From Pseudeuparius sepicola (Eukaryota; Arthropoda; Insecta; Coleoptera; Anthribidae): a DNA stretch of 64,000 nucleotides. Shown one piece after another: positions 44,044 through 57,200 of this stretch (position 1 is the first letter of the stretch; each line of letters begins with the position of its first letter). The stretch lies in NCBI GenBank assembly GCA_963920635.1, contig OY987301.1, positions 22,858,501-22,922,500 of the forward strand, given 5' to 3'. The position numbers and the translations under genes are program-made. The notes under the pieces were generated by a model, which had not been told where the DNA came from, made no database searches, and worked only from the letters and a program-made list of their open reading frames with translations.

Positions 44044-44701
44044 CAGGGTGTTAATAAAGTATGTCACAATATTTCAAGGGACGATTCCTTGGTCGATTTT
44101 AAGAAAAGAAGTTCATATGAACATAGTTTCTTAACCTTTTTGAGGTACAGAATGTTGAAATTTCCAAAAAAAATCCGAAAATTTTTCTGTAAATGAATAA
44201 ATCGAAGCCAACATTGGTAGTCGCGAAGCCTAAATGGAGTGCCAAATTATGGTCTTAGGGGGCTGCCAGTGGCGTACTTACAAGGGGTTGACATTACCTA
44301 CTTAATTTGAAAAAAAGTCCGTCCCTGTGCAATACAAGATTTTATTACATTTTGGGATATATCATAAAATTCTCTACAAAATTCCTTTCTTGACTCATTT
44401 CTCTATCTTTCAGGGTTTCCACGCAAACACAAGTTTTGTGATCAAATTAATAGTTTTTTTTTTACTACTGTTAAATAACACAAATTGCAACCAGCTAGAG
44501 GACAACTTATTAAATAACACAATTGCAACCTGCTAGGGCAACTACTTATTGTTGTTTAACTTCGATGTTTTCACTATTTGCAGAAAAGCTATTCAAAATG
44601 TTCGATATCTTTTTGGAAATTTCAACATCCTGTATCTCATATGAGAAATTGACGCGGGAATCTTCCCTGGAAATTTTGTGAGATATTTTATTAATACCCT
44701 G
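44044..44701. mobile_element. TA-flanked MITE (CAGGGTGTTAATAAA ends)
   Basis: The left end CAGGGTGTTAATAAAG is inverted at the right end (TTTATTAATACCCTG), with TA on both sides (44042-44043, 44702-44703). Inner similarity includes GAATGTTGAAATTTCC and its inverse GGAAATTTCAACATCC. About 658 bp, no transposase; mariner-type by ends and TA. Confidence 0.75.
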
Positions 44702-46120
44702 TATATATTGTTTATCTGTATTTGTTAATTGTGACAAAAGTGACCTTACTGGTAAAACAGATGCAAATGGCCACCTTGGTAATGACAGAAAATCGTTTTA
44801 AAAACAAAGTGAATATTTTACCGCTTACTTCAAAATCGATAGAAAACATTGGACCTTATTTAATTTGCATGCTTATGAACGTCAACACTTTTCCATTGCC
44901 ACTCTCGTGCTTGGATTTATTTTCTGGCCTACGTTTTTTTAGTTATTTACAGTTCAAAATACATTTTCTGGAAATTTCTTGTCCTTTTGCTAATTTTTTT
45001 TATGATGTGCATGCCATGATTCATTGATTTTCCTCAGAATATGAAAGAATACTCATTTTGGATCTAAATTTTATATTCATTGACCAAAGTTAGAACTACA
45101 AAGTTGAGGTTGCTGAAACATGAATTGAGTAAACGTTGAAAATTGTTTTTCTTCGTCTTTCAGCTGACCTACAATGAATTTTCCCCAAGAAGAGTACTTG
45201 TTTATATTCTAGCTGATTATTTTCCAAATATAATCAATTTAAAAACTAAACAGCAAAGACATTCTAAAATATCAATGTATACTAGTTTGTGATTTTCAAT
45301 TTTATACTTAGTTAAAAACTAACTTGTTTTATATTATTTATGTTAAATATTGATTAATTTTTGAGCAACAAAATTTTGTGGATTTGAAAGGACTGAATTT
45401 TATATTTTTTGACTTAACTTTTTATACCTAACTTTTTTTTATAAAACTTAATTGTTATTTATTATAAAATATTATAATGAAGTGGGTGGATATTTAAATA
45501 AATACTATTAAATAGCCCTTAGATTGCTTTCAAATCAAAAATAATTTGGCAATACATCACAGGCGATAGTTGTATAACAAAAGGATTTTGGTCATCATTA
45601 CACATTTTGCATATCAGAGCTGCTATAGAAGACAATTAATTCTTTTGCATTAATTTTCATTCGGCATTTTTAAGTGGATAAAGAACATTGCTGTTCGAGT
45701 TCCCTGATCATTAACTCGAACTCACCTTTGAATAGTGGATTGTGTTTTAATGCAGTCATAAATAGCTTTTTATTCTATGTACCTGAAATTCTAATATATT
45801 TTATACAATGTTTGCATATCCAGAATATTTGTGTGCACAATTTTGCCTTATTTTTCATTAACTTTATTCTTCCAATGTCAGCTTCAAGATATTGCTAAAA
45901 TAGGTTCAAAGACTTAGTAAATATTTTAACACATCCATTGTATTTATCGAACACAGGTACCTAATATAGTATATTTTGCTAAAACTGTATCTCGCTCCAT
46001 CCATGTATATCCTATTCTTTCAGATAGTAATGATTATGATTTTTAATGTGAACAAGCAATATTTACATATTTTGCTATACATACCTCTTTCAGTTACATA
46101 ATGCATTTATGTAGTTGTTA

Positions 46121-46560
46121 TTAAGGATTTTTTTTGCGAGTTCACAGTACACCAGCGGGAACTGAAGATTCATTTTTGTGAGAAACGGGGATAGGGAAGG
46201 GTGATATGACATAAGCAAGTTGCGTCATTACTTTCGCATCGGGACCGGGAACTATTCTTCACGCCCTCAATATGTGTACTGGCGGTAGATCAAGAAATGT
46301 AAGTCAACCATAGAATTAAAAACAACAAAATAACGAAAATTATTTTCCTAACCTCAATATACACGTAAACAAAATATACTATGCCATAAAATATAAAAAT
46401 CTCCATATATTTGGCTGACCTTGCGTGTTGCACTTTCGAAAGAGATCCAGTAGTGGAGAGGATAGCACCGTTGGGTGATTAAACCTTCAGTCAACGATAG
46501 CACTTTTGTTCCCGGTCCCATTTGCACCATGTATAAAGGTGAACTCGCGAAAAAATAACG
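46121..46560. mobile_element. Possible MITE
   Basis: TTTTTTGCGAGTTCAC near the left is inverted as GGTGAACTCGCGAAAAAATA near the right, and an AACTGGGACC/GGGACCGGGAAC pair lies inside. Termini and target duplication are unclear. Confidence 0.4.
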
Positions 46561-48677
46561 TTTGTAATGGGAATTCACAGTTGACATGGAACAGGTATAA
46601 CTCCTAATTTCTTGCTCTTCATATCAATTATGGATTTTCATTAGGTTGTTTCAGTTGTAATATTTGGTCTTTTGGCTTTAAGCTTTTTATATATACAGTT
46701 TATCTAATAAAGTGCTTTTTTATTAGTTCCGGTATTTAATAACATTCCGTTTACCCTTTAAACTGGTACACGGTTGGTCATCCAAGTGCAAGCAGTCAAC
46801 TTGTGCCAATTTTTTTAACCAACTGAATAAGATATATTTTTGCCTTACTACAGGTTTTTGAATCGAGTAAAAGAATCCACAGGGCGATTCACTTTTAAAT
46901 AGAACTTGGAGGATTGATAGAACTGTGACAAATTATAATGTGCTAGTTTTTCATATACTTGCATGTTTCCTTGCAGCCTTTTTTCAAGTTACTGTCTGTT
47001 AATTTGCAAAAAAACGATAATTTTTAAATATTTTCAACTGTAGTGCTGAAAATATCTAAAAACAATGTCTGATATATCAGAGGAAAATATTAGATGAACG
47101 TTCTTCTAAAATTATTGTGTTCAATCTGAAAATACATCTCGTCTGTTGTCACCAGCTCTATAGTCAGCACGCGAAGGTTGGAATGAATTCAATAAAATCT
47201 CTATAAACAAGAGAAAAAAATCGAATAGTTGAAAGGACCATTGTCGGTGCTCTTCTCAAAATATAATCTAACAAGAATTTAATAATAATTTGGAATAATC
47301 TTTAATAATCAGAAATCCGAATGTATATTCACCATGATAATTGGTTATTAACTAAATTGAAGTTCTGACTTTAATTGGTAATAAAATTCCAAATTAATAA
47401 TTTAACTCTACCGAAGACTAAATCATAATAATTAGATATTTTGAATTTACAATTATTGGTAATGTGATTCTCGTCAGTTGCGCAGTTGGAATTGACGTTA
47501 ATTAATTTGTTTGCTCTATTGACACAAAGTAGTCGCATAATGTACACCTTCACTCCTAGGTTGACAACTCTCTGATATTGTATTAAACTTTCGAGGAACC
47601 GGTAATCCAAAAAAAGTAAAGTTTTATAGGATAATAAAGACTTAAGTTTCTTTTATATTTCAAAATGTATAAAATTAATTAAAATGACAATAACACAAAT
47701 GACAGAATAATACAGCAGTTTATAGTCCAAGAATATTGAACCAAGACACAAGAAAATTGTTATTAATTTGTAGTTAAATCGGCAACATTTCAATTTATCC
47801 CCAAAATTTAGCACAAAACAATGAAACACAACAATACCAAATATGACAGATTATTATTATATCATAGGCAATAAATAACACAAAATAATTATAAAAATAA
47901 AATATTAAATTCAAATTCAAGGAAAATCCAATAAGAGTGCCTCTCATGGGATTTTCTAGTATTTAACTACTTTTGGTCTTCACATTGTATAGGTACTAAA
48001 TGGCATTTAGTATTTAAATACTTTTAGTTTTTACAGAAGTCACACGGAGCTGGTAAAATACCCATGTCTCGAATTTTGTTCTGCTTCTCGTTAGTAGAGT
48101 GTGTGGGTGCAGAATCGTAAAGCTATTCACTCATCCAAAGCCGACGCTTCTGCGGCAGGTGCTGTGCCATTCTCATTAATGGAACTGCTCGCCATACATC
48201 TTTGACTTTTCTTTATCTGTGTCAATGAGGAAAATATGCACGATCCAGCGACAAGGTACCAATAACACCTGGCGGTCGGTGTTTAAACTGGACCTGACTG
48301 CCGCGCAATCTCTTAGAGAGCTGCATTCAAATTTGCGTTTGCTTACGTGAAAGGAAGCCTGTCTGATTCCTTTCGTGTACTCTACTGACTTCTTTAAAAC
48401 ATATTTAGTAAGTTGTCAGCTTGGTGTTTCATCTAAAGATATTGAGTTTCTTGGAAATGAACCTAACTTTTATGTTGACTGCAATGGTATTTGGCTACTT
48501 CCGAAGTGCCTCAAGGCTCAATACTCGGTGCTTAGCTATATAGCTGTTTATGGTTTCCCACTGTCTGAAGGTATATGTAGTAAATAAATTGTGCCCCGTG
48601 GATTTCTGCTAATGGTAATATCCCTAAGGCATTTAATTTGGATCATCTTACTGCAGCCATTTATGAATCAGGAGTAA

Positions 48678-49280
48678 AGGTAGCCACACATTTCGTTTTT
48701 GCCGGACAGTTTTGTTCGACGAACAAGTCAGTTCGATCAAAACCGTTGCAAAACCGAAATGTGTAGTATTTTTTTTCTGGCAAACAAAACCGTCGAAAAA
48801 ATCAGGTTGTACTTGATTAGGGCGGCCGGTATTGTTCGCTGAACAAACGAGTTCGAACAAGTCTGATGTGTGTGGCATAAACATTTTTAAAAGACTACGG
48901 TTTTCGCAGTAACGTACCTGCAGGGTAGCAAAAATGACTGATCTACAATAAGTTTCGTAATCCATTCTTAAATAATTAAACCAATCTCCTGGTTTTAGTT
49001 TAAATTCATTCAGCAGATTAATATGGGAAAAGTGAGTTCTCTTCAAAAGCCATTCCTTTGACCATTTTGACCGATTTCTTTTATTTTTTGTTTTTGTAGC
49101 TAATGCCGCCGCCACTGAACACAAATATAACGTTTTCACCTCTCTCACAGATATTATTTTGTCGACTGAGGATGGAGAACAAAACTGAAGTGTGTGTAAA
49201 CTCAACCTTTTGTGGTTTTGTTCGAACAGACTTGTTGGTCGAACAAAAATGTCCGGCAAAAGCGAAATGTGTGGCCACCT
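48678..49280. mobile_element. PIF/Harbinger-derived MITE
   Basis: TIRs start AGGT(A/G)GCCACACATTTCG and stay similar for ~55 bp, including GCCGGACA and GTTCGAC(G/C)AACAAGTC. A TAA duplication flanks both ends (48675-48677, 49281-49283), the PIF/Harbinger signature. The 603-bp unit still encodes on the minus strand a piece (RSKWSKEWLLKR…FSHINLLNE) like the N-terminus of Harbinger transposases. The DDE core is absent, so it is an internally deleted, non-autonomous copy. Confidence 0.85.
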
Positions 49281-49283
49281 TAA

Positions 49284-52200
49284 GTTTATAACATGTTGTT
49301 CTTGGAGTGCATAGATGTTTGTCTTTGATAAATCAGATATTTTTCAGGGAAGATCCAAAATGAAAGTTACTCAAACTATTTCCTCGATTTATTTGCAGAT
49401 TGCCCTATATTGCGTTAGAATTATAGTTTTTACAAATATCGAACATTTATAAAATTAAAAGTACAAAAGTATTACAACAAACACTACCATTCCTAAAGTG
49501 AATTTTACTTTTTATAAATACAAGGGATATAAAAAGTGATACAAAAGTATCTTTCCTATGGTGTTGGTATTGCTGTAGAAGTGTTCATAACTGCCAATAC
49601 TTTGATCAAATGGTAGTTTTAAATTAAAAATGTATTATTATGGAAAAAGGGGAATGTATTGACTATAGAAACTTCTTTTCATCAAATTCATTCTGTCATA
49701 TTGTTTTCTTAATTATTAAGTTTTATCACAGAAAATATTTTCCAATAGAAGGTTCCTTACAATTTTGAAATTAAGTAATACTTATTTTTAGTTTTAGATG
49801 CGACTCTTTTTTGTGATGGACCAAAATTTTTATAAAACCTATATTTATTATTTTAATCTAAATATAGGCAATATATGGTGATTTAACTTTTGAATTGACT
49901 AAGTTTAAAGATTATTAGAACACCAAAAATAAAATAAGTTTTTTATATAAATTTTTCTTATTAGGGGCTCCTTTTTCAAATAGTGTTTTCACAATATACT
50001 GTGTGTCCTCGGATGGACTTAAAACTATAGGCGTGATTGATAAAAAAATTAAGAATTTAAATCAAATGTTAGGTTATTAGGCCTGCTTTCTTAGAAAGTA
50101 ATTTGTGTCACATTTTTTCGGTAATCGAGTAGCTGATAGCAAAAATTTAATTAGGAAAGGTTATTCAAAATAATAAAATTATGCCCATGTCAAATTTGAA
50201 AGTAATTGGCCTATTTGAATTTTTGTGATTTTTTGATCAGATAATTTAGAAAAGTGGATTTTTCCTAAAAATTTTATAAAAAAGTTATTCAGGAATGCAG
50301 ATTATGACCCAGGATAACCATACCTGAAAAACTGGATTCTTTGACTTTTCCAGGTTTTCCAAGACAAACAGTTTAAAATTCCTTTTTTAAATTTAAAAAG
50401 CTTAGTGTGGTCAAAAAAAGGTTTTGTTATTGTTGCACTGAAAATTGTATTTCAAAAGCTATTACAAAATATTATAATGTAATACAGGGTATCCAGTGAT
50501 GGAGAGCCACTTGAAATAACTCGACAGATATGCATATTTTCATAGAACTTTATCTCAAAGAAAAAAATTCTTTTTGATGTCCTATTCCTGTGTAAAAACT
50601 CAAACACGTTCGAGATTCTTTTTTGAAAAACCCGAAATTTCTTTGTTTCAAGAGTTCAAGATTTTGTTTAATTATTTTGTGTTTTTTAATAATTATAATA
50701 TAAAATGGGCGATTTAACTTTTTGGGCTTTGGCTATATTGACGAATATTGAACAAATTTATTTTCTTTGACAAATACTATTAATTACCAATTATTAATTT
50801 TAACTTTGAAGGGAAAACAGTTGTTGTAAAAGATTTCTTTGAAAAAAACATACCACAATTGTATGTTATTCATCATCAATTTAAATTTATATGACTAACA
50901 AATACTTCTTTTGCTTAACTCCACACACCAAAACGACAAAAGTAATTCCCAGAATAACAGAGACAGTATATATGATAAAAAAGGCTAAAAATATGATAAG
51001 TCCGCTACAAAAAAATATAGCAAAAATGAAACCGCTGCCGAACCGAGGGCAGCACTAACTAGCACTATCTGTAATTAAGGCCCATTCAAATGTACATTGA
51101 TGTAAAGCGCTGGTAAGGTATCGATTACAAATTTGAGAGTGCATACAACTTTGCATTCTTAATTTTTTTTATTATTTTTATTCTTTATTTATTTCCTTTT
51201 TTTCATGTTCATTCTTAATTTATGCCATATTCTAAGAGTAGCACATTAAGCCAAAGTGAAATAAATTATGGAAAATTTATAGCAACAAAATTCTAATAAT
51301 AAATAATAGGTATAGTAAATCCAATTCATAACATAGAAAATATAGATTTTGTCTAAAGGAAAATGCTAGCTTTATTAGATCATATGTACAGGTTGTTAAT
51401 AAATCAAGAAAACATGAAAATGTTTTAAGGGTGATATACCATTATTTATTTGTATATAAAACAAAATTGTTTATAATTCAAATCAAAACCCCCAACACAA
51501 AATTTGACGATATTTCGAGTGACCTCCACCTTCTGTATATTGAAGAATGAAGATATAGGTTGAAAAAACTAAGAACATTTACATATTATCAGATTCCCTG
51601 ACTTTTCCAGTTTTTTTTTATATACTTCAACCTAATTCCCTGACTTTCAGGGCCCTTATTTTAATTCTCTGGCTTTTCCAGGATTTCCAGGTTGGTGGGC
51701 ATCCTGTGACCCATGGCAGATTTCAAAACAATACGTCCACTTTCATTTGTATCCTTTTATTAGAACAAAAACAACAAAAGGCCCATTGTTTTGAAATCGG
51801 ACATAATATACAATCCCGAATAAAATTTTCTTATAAAATTTTTCGATATCTTGTTTGCAAAAGGCACTTTACATAATTTTATTTTCTGAATAACTTTAAT
51901 GAGATGTTATCCTTAATTTCTAATGAAATTTCTCTCGATAGGTATCTTTTACAGAAAAGGCACTTAAACTAAAAATAAATTATGGTTCCTGCCAAGACCT
52001 ACCTAATTGATTTCTGAAAAATAAAAATGGGATTCAACTAAAATTCCTTTCTAACAAAGCAGGCCTCAATCCATAAATATCAAACTTCAAGTCTCAAATT
52101 ATTTATAATTTGCATCTATAGTTAAGCCCATCGATGGACACACAGCAGTCAATTCAGAAATTAATGAAGGAAAATGATGCAACAAAAACGTTAGTATTGA

Positions 52201-54281
52201 TACTAATGTGTTAAGTATTAATAATAATTATTATTATTGTTGTTTTTCTAATTCAAATAATGTAAGGAGCCTTCTGATGTGGAACTTATACTTTCTATGG
52301 TTTTATTCTTATTTTTAATATATTTTTGCATTCCTATCTTATAATATAAATTTACAATTTCATATTTATTTGCCTGTCCTTTCTGCTATAATATCCACAT
52401 TTAGTTTTTTTTAGAGTAGTCCATAAATTAAAAAAAAAATATTTTTAGATAAATTAGAAATTAATTAAAACAAGTTATATAAATTTTCACAAAAAAAAAA
52501 CAACGAAAATGTCAAGTCACTGTAATTTCGATACAGCTACTCTTGACCTAATTCTTATTTAAAATATACAATTTGACTCACAGTCACTTTATAATCAATT
52601 TATTTTACCCTTAATATTTCGTAAACATATCTCTATGGATTAAACAGCCTTATTTTGTAAGATTGAGACACTATCAAGCCTCTGTTTTAGATAGCACAAA
52701 ACGAAAATTTTAGTCCTTATGAAAAAACATCTTGTAAACCAATAAATATATTGTATCCAAAGCATATCGACAGATATATGCTATTTTCGAAGTTGCCATC
52801 AATGATTTCCTAAAACAAAAGTCATAATAAACAAACGACACCTGATCTAATTGAATATCGACAAAATGTAGGTACCAAACACTGAAGAATTTCCCAATCC
52901 TAAAAGCGCCCAAAACTGAAGATAATAGAGAGTGCAAGTGCAGCCTGATACGTAAATGTTAACGTGTAATTTGACATCTACTCATGTAGTGTAGATAAAA
53001 CTCTGCCTTATACGTTTACGGACCTACATAATATGTAGGATTGCATCCTTTCATGTGCATGCTTAACGTTAATCAAAACATTCTGAACTATATGATAAAA
53101 TGTCAATGTCTGTCCAAATAAGGATGAAATAAGCAGAAATTACTTTATTTAAGATACAGTTCCGATTCACCGAAGAATATACATTTATTACGAGAAATAT
53201 TTGGTCAAGTCAAAACACTTGCGAAGACACCAAATGATGAAATACAAGAGCAATTAGCATGTTGCAAACAATTGGAAGAAGCATAAGTATTAGAACGAAA
53301 GAGTTGCAGAATTTAGTAAAGAAATATCTTCTAAAAAGCAAATTGTACTAGGGAAAGAAAAGTGGATTATTCTTATATTCTCTGAATATTAAGATTATCA
53401 TCCATCCTAAAAATAAAAACAATAAAAATGCTCCAAAGGCAGGTAATAAAAGAACAATCTAGATAAGTAAATATTGTGTCTTTTTAGTGGCTGGACAAGG
53501 CACAGATTTGAAGTTAGTTATACCATTGAGTGAAGGAATAACAAGAGGCTCATCTTATGCGGAGATTTCGAGCCAAATTTCTACGTCCTGGCTAATTGCT
53601 TTAGGACGACTGAATCAACTTATCAAGTCGCCCTAAAGCAGTTGACCGAGATCTTTCGGCACTAAGATCTATGTCCCGGACGAAGCCTTAGAACGACATA
53701 ATCGATGAGAAGCCGCTTCAATTCGTCCCAAAACAATTGACCGGAATCTATCGGCATTGAGATTGTGGACTCGCTATTAAACATGGCGGTAGCGCCTCTT
53801 ATTATTCTTTACTCAACAGTTATACATAACAACTAAGATAGACAAATTATCAAAATTTTAAGTGAATTTAATTTCGAGATTTTTTCGGGATTGATAGTTG
53901 ACATCCCGGGAACCAGAAAACTTGAAAACGATCGAGATCCCGGGATCAGAATTCCTAGTTTGAAAAAGCAGTTGACTATAATATAATTTGTTTTGAAGCT
54001 TAGAAATGGCATTACGTCACACATTAACATTTACATGAAATTTAGCACTTCAACTCAATTTTTCAGACCTCCGTAAACGTTAATTTTTATGCATTAACGT
54101 ATAGGTTTACTTTTACATACTGTTCCATTGCTGGTATATTTATATTTAGGTACTCTTAGTTCAAATGATAAATGGCAATGGCAAAACAAATGAAAAACTG
54201 TACAAACAAATTGAGCCAATTCCTAACCATGTAAAAAAACCTTGCTCAAACCATTTAACTAAAAGAAAAAGAAACACTCAC
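49284..54281. other. Gene-free stretch left of the CK1alpha exons
   Basis: Five kb of AT-rich DNA. The terminal CK1alpha exon (minus strand) is expected here but I could not identify it. TACAGGGTATCCAGTG (50484) and TACAGGTTGTTAATAAATC (51389) resemble mariner-type MITE ends without clear partners; CTGACTTTTCCAG-type motifs recur at 50338-50365, 51596-51612 and 51660-51700. A MITE is at 53536-53808. Confidence 0.5.
53536..53808. mobile_element. MITE with ~22-bp TIRs
   Basis: The left end TTGAGTGAAGGAATAACAAG-AGGC is inverted at the right as GCCTC-TTATTATTCTTTACTCAA. AGTTATAC occurs just outside on both sides, offset by one base, suggesting a 9-11 bp duplication as in Mutator-like elements. 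The core has internal near-repeats of an ATTGACCG(A/G)(A/G)ATC-T-TCGGCA block. Confidence 0.6.
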
Positions 54282-57200
54282 CCGGCTGTGGAACTGTAAC
54301 CTGAGCCGAGGCTTGCGGCAACGGCGTTGTGGACCCGATGGTCCCAGCCCCAACTATTGCACCACCCTGTGAATTCTTCTGTTTAAGCAATGTCCAGTCG
54401 AACGTATAATCGTACTGGTGCTTCAATGTTCTATAAAGGATTCTAAAGAGCTGCCTTAAATACACGTAGTCAGGGGCTTCCTCGAAACGCAACCCCCTGG
54501 AGTAGTTGAGATACATGAAGAATTCTGCAGGAAAGCCCTAGAGCAAGTACATTTAAGTACTTTAATGCATGTTATGCATAAAAATTTTGAAAATTTGCAG
54601 TTTTGTTTAGATATCAGTATGCAGTTTTTGTAGACAAACATTGACAATTTGTAAAAAAGTTGCTTTAAAAGAAAAAGTTCCCATAAACATGAGTAACCTT
54701 GACATGAAAACCTTTAGTTTTCGAGATACAGGGTGTTTAAGAACGCAATTATTTTCATATTTTATTTTTTACCTCTACGAAAATATATAATATTGACTTC
54801 AAACTAGGTATCAAACAAGAGGTCTTCAAGGCCCACAGGTACATGAAAGAATAGCCCATTTAAATTCATCAGTGGCCTGTGTGGGGCTAACTAGCACCCC
54901 TTTTTTTAAACATAATTTCTATGTCAATGGGTTTTGAAAAAATTCAATTCATTTTGTATTTTCTAATCTCTATTTCTAAAAGAAAGTCTCTTGCAAAGTT
55001 TTTGTTGTGTTACTTTTTGGGAAATTTGCAAAAAAATCTTTTCCATGCATGGTAATTGGGAGTGGAATCCCAAAATTAGCCCGATGGCGTGTTCAGAGTT
55101 GTTCTACTTTTTGTCAAGACATGCCACGGGTAAGCCTAAATGGGCGGTACTTCCACTTACCTTGAACACCTGTTACTAAATACCAAGTTTGACTTGGATT
55201 TCTCTTTTGGTTCCAGAGATTGTGTGTTGTATCTCGAAAACTAACGGTTTTTATACCCATGTTTATAGATCATGTTGACTACAGTTTGTTCAGCGAATGT
55301 TCGGCCCCACGTCACAACTCCCGTCCTTGTCTTACTCGTGAATGGATGGATATCGGTCGTATATTCACGAGTCAGACAAGGACGGGAGTTGTGGCGTAGG
55401 GCCGAACATTCGCTGAACAAACTGTAGGACTTAAGTTGCGTATACTCCAAATGAGCATGAACATTCAGTTATGCTTTTAACTTATTTCGTTACACTCATG
55501 TTTGGTTATTTCTTTAAGAGAAATTAAGCTTGAGAATACTTTATTAACCACAAATTAGATTAAATTATTAAAAGACAAGTGATCACTAACTTTCACATTT
55601 AATTCTAAAGACTTTCTATTCGAAATTTATCTCTAAGATATTAGATAGTTGTAATTTAATAATAGAATAAAAAATAAATACATTCTACCTGCTGTTGGCA
55701 GGAAATTGCTAGAAAGCCAACCCACTAGCCCACTTCACACCTCAGGCCCCACAGTTCAGCTAATCATCAGTAGATCTGTTGATGTTCTATTGTGTGAGAA
55801 ATTTTTTTATCTTTTCAATTTTGTTTTCCTGCCATCGTCAGTTTTTTTGTAGGTTATTAAAAAACTAAGATTTGTGACGCAGGCATCATCATTCTTGATA
55901 TCCACTATAATGACACTACAGATATGATTTAACCAATAGCTAATTCGAGATCTCCGGAAGATTATCGTTCCAACAATATGAATTCATGTAGGTTTCTCTA
56001 GATTCGATGGCCTCTAAGCAGTAAGTGTAGTTTGATTACGATATGTAGGTGCGGGTTTCATGTTAGGATTAAGAACAGGAAAAAAGGGAAACAATGGAAA
56101 GAAAGTTTTTATGTAGACGTATGGTCAGGGAGGTTTTGGCCTTTTCCGAACATAGTGAAATATAGAAAATGAAAAAAAGTATAAAGGTTTTCCAGTCTCT
56201 GAATATCTAAATAGAACGCCATGGACGGAAGGCACCTACAGTAGAAGATAGGGTTAATATTTGACTGAAAGGGCATATGAAAAGTAGCTAGTGTGTAAGA
56301 AACTCCAGTCATAGGGAAAGTAAAATGATAGGGATAGGACAAAAGTTCACCTCGTAGATCACGAAAGAGGCAACTATGGCGCCATCTAGCCCACAAGGAA
56401 CCAACTAGAGAGATGTTAACCCCTTTATCGATTGACCGTTACTTAGAAGCCGCGCGCGTGGGATTGTTGAACTGATGGGTGAAAATGCCATTCGGGTGGG
56501 GGAGAAGCGAAATCATGAATTTTGAATTTTTGAATTGATTCAGTTTTACATTCCTACTTTTGAATTTAACGGTTCTTGCATTTTTCCCGTCATAGTCATA
56601 GTTTTTTTTGGCTTTCTGTTGGGGTAAGGTATTTGGATTTTAGTGCACGTCGAGGGGTCTTCAGGTACCCAAAAATTTGTACACCTACTGCAGAAAACTG
56701 CAGTACTTGAGTCATATTTAGGTCCTGCAGGGAACTGCAGGTCCCTGCGGAAGTCCTGCAGATACTGCAGAGGTCCTGCAGACACTGCATGATGTCCTGC
56801 AGATACTGCGGAGGTCCTGCAGACACTGCATGACGTCCTTCAGATACTGCAGAGGTCCTGCAGACACTGCATGACGTCCTGCAGGTACTGCATTTTATCC
56901 TGCAGCCTTTATACCATATGCATTACTATTAGGAAAACGTGATATGTAATGAATTAAATAAGCAGTTTATTAATAATTTCTCGGTAAGTTAAATATGGTG
57001 TGTACAATTTCTTCTCACCCTCACAATACTCCAAACTAGGAGTACCCAGAAGCAACCACATTCTGTGCGGTACCTCTCTTCAGGTAGGTACTTCTAAAAA
57101 TTCAACCCTTTGGGTTAGGGTCTCAGTTAGGCTTTAGGGTCACATTTACTTAAGCGCTCTTGTGGCTTGGAAAATATATTGTTTGATCTGTATTTCAAAT

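Larger units (their letters stand above)
43516..48674. other. Gene-free stretch downstream of PGM3
   Basis: After the PGM3 stop the 3' UTR runs into AT-rich DNA with two inverted-repeat elements (44044-44701, 46121-46560). A GC-richer patch at 48050-48360 precedes an ORF at 48375-48587 (70 aa, FFKTYLVSCQLGVSS…) that I do not recognise and do not call a gene. Confidence 0.5.

Noticed and set aside
48375..48587. 70-aa ORF in a GC-richer patch
   Set aside because: No recognisable domain, no splice partners and no conserved pattern; could be chance.
54456..54647. 63-aa minus ORF overlapping the CK1alpha exon
   Set aside because: Different frame from the conserved kinase exon; a shadow.
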